A stretch of 57,070 bases of DNA from an uncultured Anaerolineaceae bacterium (GTDB lineage Bacteria > Chloroflexota > Anaerolineae > Anaerolineales > Anaerolineaceae): assembly GCA_927443345.1 (NCBI GenBank), contig CAKMKJ010000022.1, forward strand, positions 1 through 57,070, in the 5' to 3' direction. The notes below the pieces were generated by a model. The model had not been told where the DNA came from and made no database searches. It was given only the letters and a program-made list of their open reading frames with translations. This document shows, one piece after another, positions 16,658 through 23,790 of this stretch; position 1 is the stretch's first letter, and each line of letters starts with the position of its first letter. The position numbers and the translations under genes were made by a program.

Positions 16658-17218
16658 ATGTCAAATATTGAATTATTGCCATTAACCCCTGCCCGTTGGC
16701 TTGATTTTGAAAAACTATTCCTATCCAATGCCACGTGTACAGGGTGCTGGTGCATGTGGTGGAGAATTCGCAATAAAGAATTCAATGCCTTGGGCAAGGA
16801 TGGCCTTAAAGAAGCTATGCGAACGCTCGTTCACCGAGGCGTTGAAACTGGTTTGATCGCCTATGTGGACGGCTCCCCCGCCGGGTGGGTCACAGTAGCT
16901 CCACGGAAGGACTATATACGATTTGAAACCTCCCGATATTTCTACCCGGTGGATGATCAACCCGTCTGGTCCATCCCCTGTTTCTTTGTGCATCACGACT
17001 TTCGTCACCAGGGATTAATGTCAAAATTGATCGAAGCAGCCGTGCAATACGCCAAAGCGCACGGCGCGGAAATTATTGAAGCCTATCCGTATGATACTGA
17101 TAAGAAAACCGGACCGGCGGATATTTATACCGGTGTGGTGTCATCATTCGAGTCTGCGGGTTTCGTAGAAGTGGCGCGGCGAAAACCGACGCGTCCGATT
17201 ATGAGAAAGAAAATATAA
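16658..17218 (+). CDS. GNAT-family N-acetyltransferase
   Basis: A 186-residue acetyltransferase. AAGGAGG at 16644-16650 sets the start at the ATG at 16658 rather than the in-frame ATG at 16640 that contains the Shine-Dalgarno itself. The acetyl-CoA-binding core is CFFVHHDFRHQGLMSKLIEA near residues 109-128, matching the V-x-x-x-x-R/Q-x-x-G-x-G/A motif. The N-terminal part contains CTGCWCMWWRIRNKEF, typical of a subgroup with a cysteine- and tryptophan-rich segment. The substrate is unknown. It faces away from dnaN. Its stop codon lies inside an AT-rich palindrome that recurs in the window. Confidence 0.9.
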   Translation: MSNIELLPLTPARWLDFEKLFLSNATCTGCWCMWWRIRNKEFNALGKDGLKEAMRTLVHRGVETGLIAYVDGSPAGWVTVAPRKDYIRFETSRYFYPVDDQPVWSIPCFFVHHDFRHQGLMSKLIEAAVQYAKAHGAEIIEAYPYDTDKKTGPADIYTGVVSSFESAGFVEVARRKPTRPIMRKKI

Positions 17219-17239
17219 TTATTTCTTGAAATAATAAAT
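17215..17239. repeat. AT-rich palindrome (family B, copy 3)
   Basis: Near-identical to the copy at 15312 but centred on TTGA rather than CTAG (core ATTATTTCTTGAAATAAT). It overlaps the stop codon of the GNAT gene, as the copy at 4642 overlaps the stop of the methyltransferase gene. Confidence 0.65.
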
Positions 17240-17259
17240 TACTCTTCCTATGAAATTAG

Positions 17260-17299
17260 GCCACCTTGACAAGGCTGGTGAAAGTCTTGTCAAGGTGGC
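17260..17299 (+). terminator. Long hairpin downstream of GNAT gene
   Basis: GCCACCTTGACAAG pairs perfectly with CTTGTCAAGGTGGC over a 12-base loop. It is followed only by TTAATTGTT, not a clean T run. The position, 42 bases past the GNAT stop, fits a terminator for that gene. Confidence 0.6.
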
Positions 17300-17320
17300 T
17301 TAATTGTTCTCGCTAAGAAC

Positions 17321-17349
17321 AAAAACTCCCCGCGGATTAACGCAGGGAG
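17321..17349 (-). terminator. Rho-independent terminator of tRNA-Leu
   Basis: On the minus strand CTCCCTGCG and CGCGGGGAG form a nine-base stem with one mismatch, then five T residues. It starts 19 bases past the tRNA end. Confidence 0.8.
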
Positions 17350-17367
17350 CGCATGTTATAATCTAGG

Positions 17368-17449
17368 TGCCGAAGGTGGGAATTGAACCCACACTCCTTA
17401 CGGAACACGATTTTGAGTCGTGCGCGTCTGCCAATTCCGCCACTCCGGC
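17368..17449 (-). tRNA. tRNA-Leu (anticodon CAA)
   Basis: An 82-base class II tRNA. The acceptor stem pairs GCCGGAG with CTTCGGC, the D arm reads TGGCGGAATTGGCAGACGC, the anticodon stem CACGA/TCGTG encloses the loop CTCAAAA (anticodon CAA, reading UUG), a variable arm follows, and the T arm has GGTTCAATTCC. The discriminator is A, as expected for leucine. The genome encodes ACCT after the stem, so the terminal CCA must be completed after transcription. Confidence 0.95.
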
Positions 17450-17502
17450 AAAGTGCAAAACAGAGTATATCTGACATTTTAAAACGGGTCAAGGGAATTT
17501 TT

Positions 17503-18570
17503 ATGAAACTTGGAATCATTGGTCTACCTCAATCTGGAAAAACAACGCTTTTTAACGCACTCACACGGGCCATGCAGCCCACCGGCGTTACCGGCAAAAT
17601 TGAAGTTCACACCGCTGTAGTAGATGTACCCGATGTGCGCGTGGATAAGCTTTCTGAAATGTTCAAACCAAAAAAGACCATTTATACCAAGGTCACATAT
17701 GTAGACATTGCAGGTCTTGATGGCAGCGGCAATAAAGGCGGTATTTCAGGCGCCCTGCTCAACCAACTCACCCAACTGGACGGTTTCATTGAGGTTGTAC
17801 GCGTGTTTGAAGACGAGAATGTCATCCACGTCAACGAGACTATCGATCCCGTTAGGGATGTGCATTCAATGGATAGTGAATTCTTGCTCAACGATCTGAT
17901 ATCGGTCGAGCGTAAACTTGAAAGACTTAACGAAGAAGTCAAACGCCCCATGGGTCGCGACAAAGAAGTGGTCGAACGTGAGTTGGTTCTTTTCAACCGC
18001 TTTCACGAAACGCTTTCCAAAGACATTCCGTTGCGCGATATTGAAATCAGTGAATATGAAGACAAGCTGCTTTCAGGTTTCGGTTTCTTAAGCCGCAAAC
18101 CCCTGCTGATCGTAATGAACACCGCCGAAGGCCAAACCGCTCCTGAACTGACTTACACCCACAAACAAAGCAAAGTGGTTTCGCTGCAGGGCAAACTTGA
18201 AATGGATATTGCCCAACTCTCTGCTGAAGAGGCCGAGATGTTTCTTCAAGAGTATGGCATCGAGGAACCCAGTTTGAGCCGAATGATCAAACTCTCATAC
18301 GATCTGCTGGGTCTGCAATCCTTCTTCACCGTTGGACCAGATGAGTGCCGCGCATGGACAGTTCGCCGCGGGGCTTTAGCCCCTGAAGCGGCTGGCGAAA
18401 TCCACTCTGATTTACAAAAGGGTTTCATCCGCGCCGAAGTCATCTCTTATGACGATCTGATGAACCTTGGCGGCATGAACGAAGCCAAAGCCAAAGGCCG
18501 ACTCAGACTCGAAGGCAAAGAATACATTGTTCAAGATGGAGACATTCTTAACATCAGGTTTAATATCTAA
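17503..18570 (+). CDS. ychF: YchF/Obg-like ATPase
   Basis: A 355-residue P-loop protein starting at the ATG at 17503 after AAGGGAA. Walker A is GLPQSGKTT at residues 7-15; YVDIAGLDGSGNKGGISGAL is the G3/switch II region; the C-terminus from about residue 270 is a TGS-like domain ending in GKEYIVQDGDILNIRFNI. YchF/OLA1 hydrolyses ATP in preference to GTP and associates with ribosomes. The G4 position reads VMNTAEG in place of NKxD, as usual in this family. The tRNA-Leu gene lies upstream on the opposite strand. It ends at the hairpin at 18579. Confidence 0.95.
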   Translation: MKLGIIGLPQSGKTTLFNALTRAMQPTGVTGKIEVHTAVVDVPDVRVDKLSEMFKPKKTIYTKVTYVDIAGLDGSGNKGGISGALLNQLTQLDGFIEVVRVFEDENVIHVNETIDPVRDVHSMDSEFLLNDLISVERKLERLNEEVKRPMGRDKEVVERELVLFNRFHETLSKDIPLRDIEISEYEDKLLSGFGFLSRKPLLIVMNTAEGQTAPELTYTHKQSKVVSLQGKLEMDIAQLSAEEAEMFLQEYGIEEPSLSRMIKLSYDLLGLQSFFTVGPDECRAWTVRRGALAPEAAGEIHSDLQKGFIRAEVISYDDLMNLGGMNEAKAKGRLRLEGKEYIVQDGDILNIRFNI

Positions 18571-18578
18571 ATACCATT

Positions 18579-18603
18579 GACTCCCGGCTGCCTGTCGGGA
18601 GTC
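18579..18603 (+). terminator. Hairpin between ychF and OYE gene
   Basis: GACTCCCG pairs with CGGGAGTC over a nine-base loop, eight bases past the ychF stop. No T run follows. The arms are the same as the ends of the 6010 hairpin. Confidence 0.5.
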
Positions 18604-18634
18604 TGCTTAATACTCATTGAAACGGAGCTTTCAC

Positions 18635-19699
18635 ATGACATCCTTATTTGACCCATTAACCATCGGCAGCATTACTTTGCGCAATCGCATAGGGGTATCA
18701 CCCATGTGCCAGTACAGCTACACAGACGGATTTTCGAATGACTGGCAACTCGTCCATCTTGGGGCCAGGGCCACCGGCGGCGCAGGGTTGATCATTGCAG
18801 AAGCCACCGCCGTTGAGCCACGCGGACGCATCACCCCTTATGATGCCGGTCTTTGGGATGACGCGCACATTGCTCCGCTGAAAAAAGTAACCTCTTTTAT
18901 CAAATCACAAGGAGCGGTGGCGGGCATCCAGATCGCGCATGCTGGAAGAAAAGCAAACACCGACAAACCCTGGACGGGTGGTAAGCCCATCCCCGAAAGC
19001 GATGACCGATGGTGGCAGACGGTTGGGCCAAGTGCTCTGCCATACTCCCCTCAATATCAAACACCGCATGAATTAAGTAAAGGTGAAATAAAAGAAATTC
19101 AATCCCTCTTTGTCTCAGCAGCATGGCGTTCATTGGAGGCTGGCTTTGAATGGATGGAACTTCACGCAGCCCACGGCTATTTGATCCACGAATTCTATTC
19201 ACCGCTTTCCAACCAGCGCACTGATGAATACGGCGGCAGTTTTGAAAACCGCATCAGATTTATGATCGAAACCCTGCAAGCTATTCAAACCGTTTGGCCA
19301 AAAGAACTTCCACTGACCACTCGCATTTCAGGTACCGATTGGTGTGAGGGCGGTTGGACAATTAATGATTCAGTAAAACTGGCAATAATACTCAAGGGAA
19401 TGGGTGTTGACCTGGTGGATTGTTCTTCTGGCGGCAACGCGGCTGAAGCCAAAGTTCCGGTCGGACCGGGGTACCAGGTGCCTATTTCTGAGGCATTACG
19501 CCGTGAGGCTGACATCGCAACCGCAACCGTTGGAATGATCACAACACCGCAGCACGCAGATGAGATCATCCGCAACGGCCGCGCAGATGTTGTGCTGCTT
19601 GGCCGCGAATTCTTACGTGATGCCTATTGGCCACTGCATGCAGCCAAATCATTGGGCAGCGAGAATGAAGCACCGCCTCAATATCAGCGCGCTTTTTAA
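18635..19699 (+). CDS. NADH:flavin oxidoreductase, old yellow enzyme family (YqjM-like)
   Basis: A 354-residue FMN-binding barrel. The start is the ATG at 18635, seven bases after GGAG. Recognisable features are VSPMCQYSYTDG with the redox-tuning Cys (residue 24) of YqjM-type ene-reductases, HLGARATGGAGLIIAEATAV, IQIAHAGRKA with the HAGR FMN contact, ELHAAHGYLIHEFYSPLSNQ with the His-x-x-H/N substrate pair, and RTDEYGGSFENR. Relatives reduce activated C=C bonds with NAD(P)H and are linked to electrophile and oxidative stress. The gene converges on surE and the two coding regions overlap by four bases at their stops. Confidence 0.93.
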   Translation: MTSLFDPLTIGSITLRNRIGVSPMCQYSYTDGFSNDWQLVHLGARATGGAGLIIAEATAVEPRGRITPYDAGLWDDAHIAPLKKVTSFIKSQGAVAGIQIAHAGRKANTDKPWTGGKPIPESDDRWWQTVGPSALPYSPQYQTPHELSKGEIKEIQSLFVSAAWRSLEAGFEWMELHAAHGYLIHEFYSPLSNQRTDEYGGSFENRIRFMIETLQAIQTVWPKELPLTTRISGTDWCEGGWTINDSVKLAIILKGMGVDLVDCSSGGNAAEAKVPVGPGYQVPISEALRREADIATATVGMITTPQHADEIIRNGRADVVLLGREFLRDAYWPLHAAKSLGSENEAPPQYQRAF

Positions 19700-20511
19700 T
19701 CCAGTTTGCCGAACAGGTCTTGCAGATCGGTCAAATTCACACGAGAAGTCATATCCAAACTTAACGGTGTGACGGATACCATGCGGTTGGTTCTGAAGGT
19801 GCCAACATCGGTAGTGGAGTCAGCAAGATCGTTTTCATTGGGTAAAGGCATTCCATCCACGATCATGTGCTTTTCATGTGCTTTTGGTTCACGATAATAA
19901 GCCACAAAATATGGATTCCGCGCCAGGCGGGTAACACGCCATGGGGTTTCAGGGGTGGCGTCAGAGGGTACATTGACATTTAATGCCATCACGTCTTCTG
20001 GCATTTTCTTATCCAATAAAAGCTTGGCAAAGCGCCGTGTAAAGAAGGCGGCGGCTGAAAAATCCACCTGATCTGAATAACCCAAATAATCCTGGCTCTC
20101 AAGCTGTACCGAAACCGCCAGTGATGGAATGCCTGATGATGCGCCTTCAAGTGCCGCGCCTACTGTTCCAGACATGGTGATATCAATGGATGGATTTTCG
20201 CCGTAATTGATGGCCGAGACCACCAAATCGGGTTTAGTTTTTAATATTCCGAATAAAGCATAATTTACTGTTTGGGCAGGAGATGCGCCAATTGCGTAGC
20301 ACGTCCACTCCTGATCGCCGATGGTAAGTTTAACTTCTTTAATCTCGCCATCCGATTTTGATGGCACGCTGCGCCCGGCGCCAGAATGCTGCTCGCGCGG
20401 CGCGGCTACAGTTACATAGCCAATTTTTGAAAGTTCCTGCGCGGCAGCCCATAAACCCGGGGAGTGTATGCCGTCATCGTTGGTCAATAAAATTTGAGGT
20501 TTGTTATTCAT
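19696..20511 (-). CDS. surE: 5'/3'-nucleotidase SurE
   Basis: A 271-residue SurE with the diagnostic metal-binding N-terminus ILLTNDDG (Asp12, Asp13), APREQHSGAGRS with the metal-ligand Ser, SAINYGENPS with the metal-ligand Asn, and SGTVGAALEG. It dephosphorylates nucleoside monophosphates and short polyphosphates and is associated with stationary-phase survival. It is cytosolic. The gene is monocistronic between the OYE gene and tRNA-Arg. The length is within the family range. Confidence 0.96.
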   Translation of the reverse strand: MNNKPQILLTNDDGIHSPGLWAAAQELSKIGYVTVAAPREQHSGAGRSVPSKSDGEIKEVKLTIGDQEWTCYAIGASPAQTVNYALFGILKTKPDLVVSAINYGENPSIDITMSGTVGAALEGASSGIPSLAVSVQLESQDYLGYSDQVDFSAAAFFTRRFAKLLLDKKMPEDVMALNVNVPSDATPETPWRVTRLARNPYFVAYYREPKAHEKHMIVDGMPLPNENDLADSTTDVGTFRTNRMVSVTPLSLDMTSRVNLTDLQDLFGKLD

Positions 20512-20540
20512 CTTTTTCTCTTTTAATTATATGAACAGGC

Positions 20541-20567
20541 AAAGAAAAAGAGCGGTGACCCGCTCTT
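20541..20567 (-). terminator. Rho-independent terminator of tRNA-Arg
   Basis: On the minus strand GAGCGG and CCGCTC pair over a GTCA loop, followed by TTTTTCTTT. It starts six bases past the tRNA end. Confidence 0.85.
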
Positions 20568-20572
20568 CTTAG

Positions 20573-20646
20573 TGCCCTCGGCAGAACTCGAATCTGCAAC
20601 CTTTTGCTCCGCAAGCAGACGCTCTGTCCAATTGAGCTACGAGGGC
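20573..20646 (-). tRNA. tRNA-Arg (anticodon GCG)
   Basis: A 74-base cloverleaf: acceptor GCCCTCG/CGAGGGC, D arm GCTCAATTGGACAGAGC, anticodon stem TCTGC/GCAAA around the loop TTGCGGA, and T arm GCAGATTCGAGTTCTGC. The anticodon read from the loop is GCG, for CGC arginine codons. The stem has a C-A mismatch at 28-42. The body resembles other bacterial tRNA-Arg genes. CCA is not encoded (ACT follows). Confidence 0.85.
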
Positions 20647-20753
20647 TCACATGTTAGCCGTACAAATATAAACCATTTGGTTAGGTTCGTCAAGATTTTT
20701 TGATTCTTCACCCCATTGTTAGTTTTTGGTAGTATTGATGGGTTTTTGGCTTG

Positions 20754-20781
20754 GTAAGGGCTTGGCGCGCCAAGCCCATAA
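20754..20781. repeat. GTAAGGG-type palindrome (family A, copy 1)
   Basis: GGGCTTGGCG and CGCCAAGCCC form a perfect 20-bp palindrome, flanked by GTAA on the left and ATAA on the right. It lies just past the azlD stop. It shares the GTAAGGG start with the copies at 25516 and 44047, but the inner arm differs. Confidence 0.6.
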
Positions 20782-20789
20782 AAAAATAA

Positions 20790-21113
20790 TTACAAAATGA
20801 GTCTCACAATTGCCACGACTGCCATCCCCACCAGTATGGTGGCAAACATACTGCGCGTTTTCCAGGCAGTAAAACCGGCAGGAAGTGCTGCCCACAAGTA
20901 GAGGTTGCTCCAGGACAGGTTCATTTGTCCGTCGGCCACTAATAGCGACGGTAGCAGCAGCGCGGCCAGCACCGCAACCGGCACATATTTTAACCAGGCC
21001 TCGATGAAGGGATGCAGTTTTCGTCCGCGTAAAAACCAGGCTGGCAGCAGACGCGGCACATAGGTAACCACTCCCATTCCGATTATAGTGATGAAAAACA
21101 ATTCATTAGTCAT
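20790..21113 (-). CDS. azlD: AzlD-type branched-chain amino acid exporter small subunit
   Basis: A 107-residue membrane protein with about four hydrophobic helices. The pattern VTYVPRLLPAWFLRGRKLHP, followed by WLKYVPVAVLAALLLPSLL, is characteristic of AzlD. Together with AzlC it forms a LIV-E exporter of branched-chain amino acids. The gene overlaps azlC by eight bases, so translation is coupled. No regulator (AzlB) is next to it. Confidence 0.93.
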   Translation of the reverse strand: MTNELFFITIIGMGVVTYVPRLLPAWFLRGRKLHPFIEAWLKYVPVAVLAALLLPSLLVADGQMNLSWSNLYLWAALPAGFTAWKTRSMFATILVGMAVVAIVRLIL

Positions 21114-21840
21114 GTTTTACCTCAGTGATTTGTTGTTTTCCATTTTTGCTTGTGTTTTCAAGAATAGCTCCAAACGTAGCCCCTATCACGGTTGCTAAAA
21201 TAACATTCCATTGAGTAATTCCAAATTTCCACAATATAATGGAAATTACTGCACCAATAATCGCCACAATCACGTGCTTACGATGATGAACCTGCAAAAT
21301 GAGCAAGGCAATGAACATGGCTGGCAATGCATAATCCAGGGCAAATGGTTTTACGTCAGAGATCAAGTTTCCAGCAAGAACACCCAGAATTGTTCCGACT
21401 ACCCACGAAAATTGGCAGATAAAATTGATGCTCATCGCAGGCAAGGCCGAAGTGTCTCCCTCACTAAATCTCAAACTGTGAACTGCAAAAGTTTCATCAG
21501 TCAGTTCATAACAAAAACCGGCAACTTCAATTTTTTTCCACTCTTTCATATGAGATGACAATGATGCACTCATCAACATATGTCGCAGATTAACAATGAA
21601 AGTGGTAATGATGATTGAAAAAGGATTCAATCCTTGTGCAAAGAAACCGGTAGCCATTAATTGAGCGGATCCTGCAAAAACCATGATAGACATCAAAATG
21701 GTATTCAAAGTGCTGATTCCTGCATTAACACCCAAAACACCATAAGCAAAACCAACCGGGATATATCCCAGTACAACAGGTAAAGCTGGTGTAAGAACTC
21801 TTTTAACAAAAGAAAGCGTTTCAAAATTCGAATTAATCAT
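21106..21840 (-). CDS. azlC: AzlC-type branched-chain amino acid exporter large subunit
   Basis: A 244-residue polytopic protein. The segments PVVLGYIPVGFAYGVLG and MVFAGSAQLMATGFF, then FIVNLRHMLMSASL, are hallmark AzlC sequences. With AzlD it exports leucine, isoleucine, valine or analogues when internal pools rise. The ATG at 21840 opens the two-gene operon. Nothing in the 175-base gap toward the ferredoxin gene suggests a leader peptide or T-box. Confidence 0.93.
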   Translation of the reverse strand: MINSNFETLSFVKRVLTPALPVVLGYIPVGFAYGVLGVNAGISTLNTILMSIMVFAGSAQLMATGFFAQGLNPFSIIITTFIVNLRHMLMSASLSSHMKEWKKIEVAGFCYELTDETFAVHSLRFSEGDTSALPAMSINFICQFSWVVGTILGVLAGNLISDVKPFALDYALPAMFIALLILQVHHRKHVIVAIIGAVISIILWKFGITQWNVILATVIGATFGAILENTSKNGKQQITEVKHD

Positions 21841-21988
21841 TTATATAATCCTGCTGAATCAAATAAGTTTTGATTATATCAATTAAAGCACTTCAATTTG
21901 TGACATTTAATAGTAGAATTGGTGACGTTTCACCCATCAGAAAAAATTGACAAGTAAAAATTGCTGTGCTATTCTTTTCAGCAGATAA

Positions 21989-22186
<198 letters not shown>

Positions 22187-22203
22187 TTTTATTCTGAAAT
22201 CTC

Positions 22204-22235
22204 AAAGAGACAGTCTTAATCGACTGTCTCTTTTT
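22204..22235 (+). terminator. Rho-independent terminator of ferredoxin gene
   Basis: AAAGAGACAGTC pairs perfectly with GACTGTCTCTTT over a six-base loop and runs into TTTTT. It lies 18 bases past the ferredoxin stop. Confidence 0.95.
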
Positions 22236-22301
22236 GTTTGTTATGGGCAGATGATATAATTTTTTTAGTCCAAAAAAAAATTAATACTTATGTGAGGTTT
22301 T

Positions 22302-22958
22302 GTGAAAAAATTCATAGCGGTGGCTGGCAATATTGGGGTTGGTAAATCTACCCTGGTTGAGATGATCTGCGAAAGATTGGATAGTAAACCCTATTATGAA
22401 CCGGTCACCGAAAACCCCTATATCTCAGATTTTTATAAAGACATGGTTTCTTGGAGTTTTCATTCACAAATCTTCTTTTTAACCCACCGTTTGCGAATTC
22501 ATCAAGAATTGATTCGAAATTCTGGATCCGTTATTCAGGATCGCAGTATTTATGAAGACGCCGAAGTATTCGCTCAAAATTTGTTTGCTCAAGGCCGCAT
22601 GTGTGAACGCGATTACACCACCTATCGTTCTTTATACCGAACACTTGCAGAATATCTTCCTCCCCCTGATTTAATGATCTACTTACGCGCTTCTGTTCCA
22701 ACTTTATTAAATCGCATTGCGTTAAGAAACCGTGATTATGAACAACAAATTGCTCCTGAATATCTATCTCGATTAAACGAACTCTATGAAAATTGGATTA
22801 ACAATTTCACCTTATGTCCGGTGCTGACTGTTCCTTCCGACGATTTGGATTATGTGGCACATCCCCGTCATTTAGAGTTAATAATCAACAAAATAAAAGA
22901 AAAATTAACCGGAAAAGATGAGGTCGTTTTTACTCCTGAAGAAACACAAAAAGCCTGA
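22302..22958 (+). CDS. Deoxynucleoside kinase 1 (dGK/dAK type)
   Basis: A 218-residue P-loop kinase with a GTG start at 22302, preceded by GAGG. Walker A is GNIGVGKST (residues 9-17), followed by EPVTENPYISDFY (substrate base contact), FHSQIFFLTHRL, IQDRSIYEDAEVF with the DRS catalytic/base-selecting motif, and the LID region RIALRNRDYEQ. It salvages deoxynucleosides to dNMPs in the cytosol. A paralogue with a divergent DRS position is at 24792, and the pair flanks the probable replication origin, echoing the Bacillus dgk-dck pair. Its last codons form part of a terminator used by SpoVS on the other strand. Confidence 0.92.
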   Translation: MKKFIAVAGNIGVGKSTLVEMICERLDSKPYYEPVTENPYISDFYKDMVSWSFHSQIFFLTHRLRIHQELIRNSGSVIQDRSIYEDAEVFAQNLFAQGRMCERDYTTYRSLYRTLAEYLPPPDLMIYLRASVPTLLNRIALRNRDYEQQIAPEYLSRLNELYENWINNFTLCPVLTVPSDDLDYVAHPRHLELIINKIKEKLTGKDEVVFTPEETQKA

Positions 22959-22972
22959 TTTTTCAATCAGGC
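22948..22972 (-). terminator. Rho-independent terminator of SpoVS gene
   Basis: On the minus strand GCCTGATT and AATCAGGC pair over GAAA and run into TTTTT. It is embedded in the last codons and stop of the kinase gene on the plus strand, so the two convergent transcripts overlap. Confidence 0.9.
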
Positions 22973-23007
22973 CAAAACAGTCTTATCAATTCATCGATTA
23001 AATTTGG

Positions 23008-23268
23008 TTAGACTGGATCTACCACTAATTTAATTGCTGTGCGAACTTTTCCTTCAATGTCCACATCAACGAATTCAGGATAACAGACAATTTTTATTCC
23101 ATCTTCTTCTAAATAACCTTTTGCCAAGACGAGTGCTTTGACGGCCTGATTTACTGCACCTGCACCAATTGCCTGTATATCTGCGTGCTTATGTTCACGC
23201 ATGACACCCGCAATGGCCCCCGCGACAGCCGCTGTGCGAGAATTGGCTTTGACCTTAATTACATCCAT
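23008..23268 (-). CDS. spoVS: SpoVS-family nucleic-acid-binding-like protein
   Basis: An 86-residue protein, the same length as Bacillus SpoVS, opening at the ATG at 23268 after a GGGAGTGG ribosome-binding site. The sequence MDVIKVKANSRTAAVAGAIA, then RTAIKLVVDPV at the end, is strongly conserved across the SpoVS family (Alba-like fold). In Bacillus it affects sporulation, but homologues are common in non-sporulating Chloroflexota and Deinococcota, where the role is unknown. The gene reads away from the DnaA-box region immediately upstream of it, and ends in its own terminator. Confidence 0.93.
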   Translation of the reverse strand: MDVIKVKANSRTAAVAGAIAGVMREHKHADIQAIGAGAVNQAVKALVLAKGYLEEDGIKIVCYPEFVDVDIEGKVRTAIKLVVDPV

Positions 23269-23339
23269 TTTTTCCACTCCCTTCTGGATCAACGATGGTC
23301 TTTCTTAAAAAGCCAAGGGGGCAAAACGCCTACTTGTTA

Positions 23340-23790
23340 AAGATTGTACAAGAAATTATGCACAGTTTCAATACTTTATATTTGATATAAAAAGCAGTTT
23401 ATTTATGAACATGTGGATAAGTGTGGTGATGAATTAGTTATTCTTTATAAGGATAGTGTTAAATAGTTGTAATAGTAGTGGCTGTGGATATGTGGATAAA
23501 AAAAGATAAAGCGTTTTCTTGGCAATATTTGGGCACATAGTAAAAATAATCGCCATATATGGGGTAATTCGTTATTATCTATTCACAGCAGACTGTTGAT
23601 GAAATAGTGTTTATTAGTAGAAAAATATTAAACTGAAGAGAATCGTTTTTATTGTTGCTTTTGGCTGGTTTTTGTCCACCGCATAAGGGGACTATTAGGA
23701 TGAATTTATCCACAAGAAGTCAATGTTTATCCACAGCTTTTCAGATGGTTATCCACACTTAAAGATTTTTTTGTTGAGAGAAGCAGATTA
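23340..23790. other. oriC: Probable chromosomal replication origin (oriC) with DnaA boxes
   Basis: About 520 bases between SpoVS and the nucleotidyltransferase gene hold no gene but six matches to the DnaA box TTATNCACA. Three on the right read forward and are evenly spaced: 23706-23714, 23727-23735 and 23749-23757. On the left, reverse-oriented TGTGGATAA sits at 23412-23420 and 23491-23499, and forward TTATGCACA at 23356-23364. Weaker boxes are at 23483-23491 and 23579-23587. Between the two groups (about 23500-23660) the sequence is AT-rich, a candidate unwinding element. Two parS sites 12 kb away and dnaN 7 kb away support the call. dnaA itself is not visible. Confidence 0.88.
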
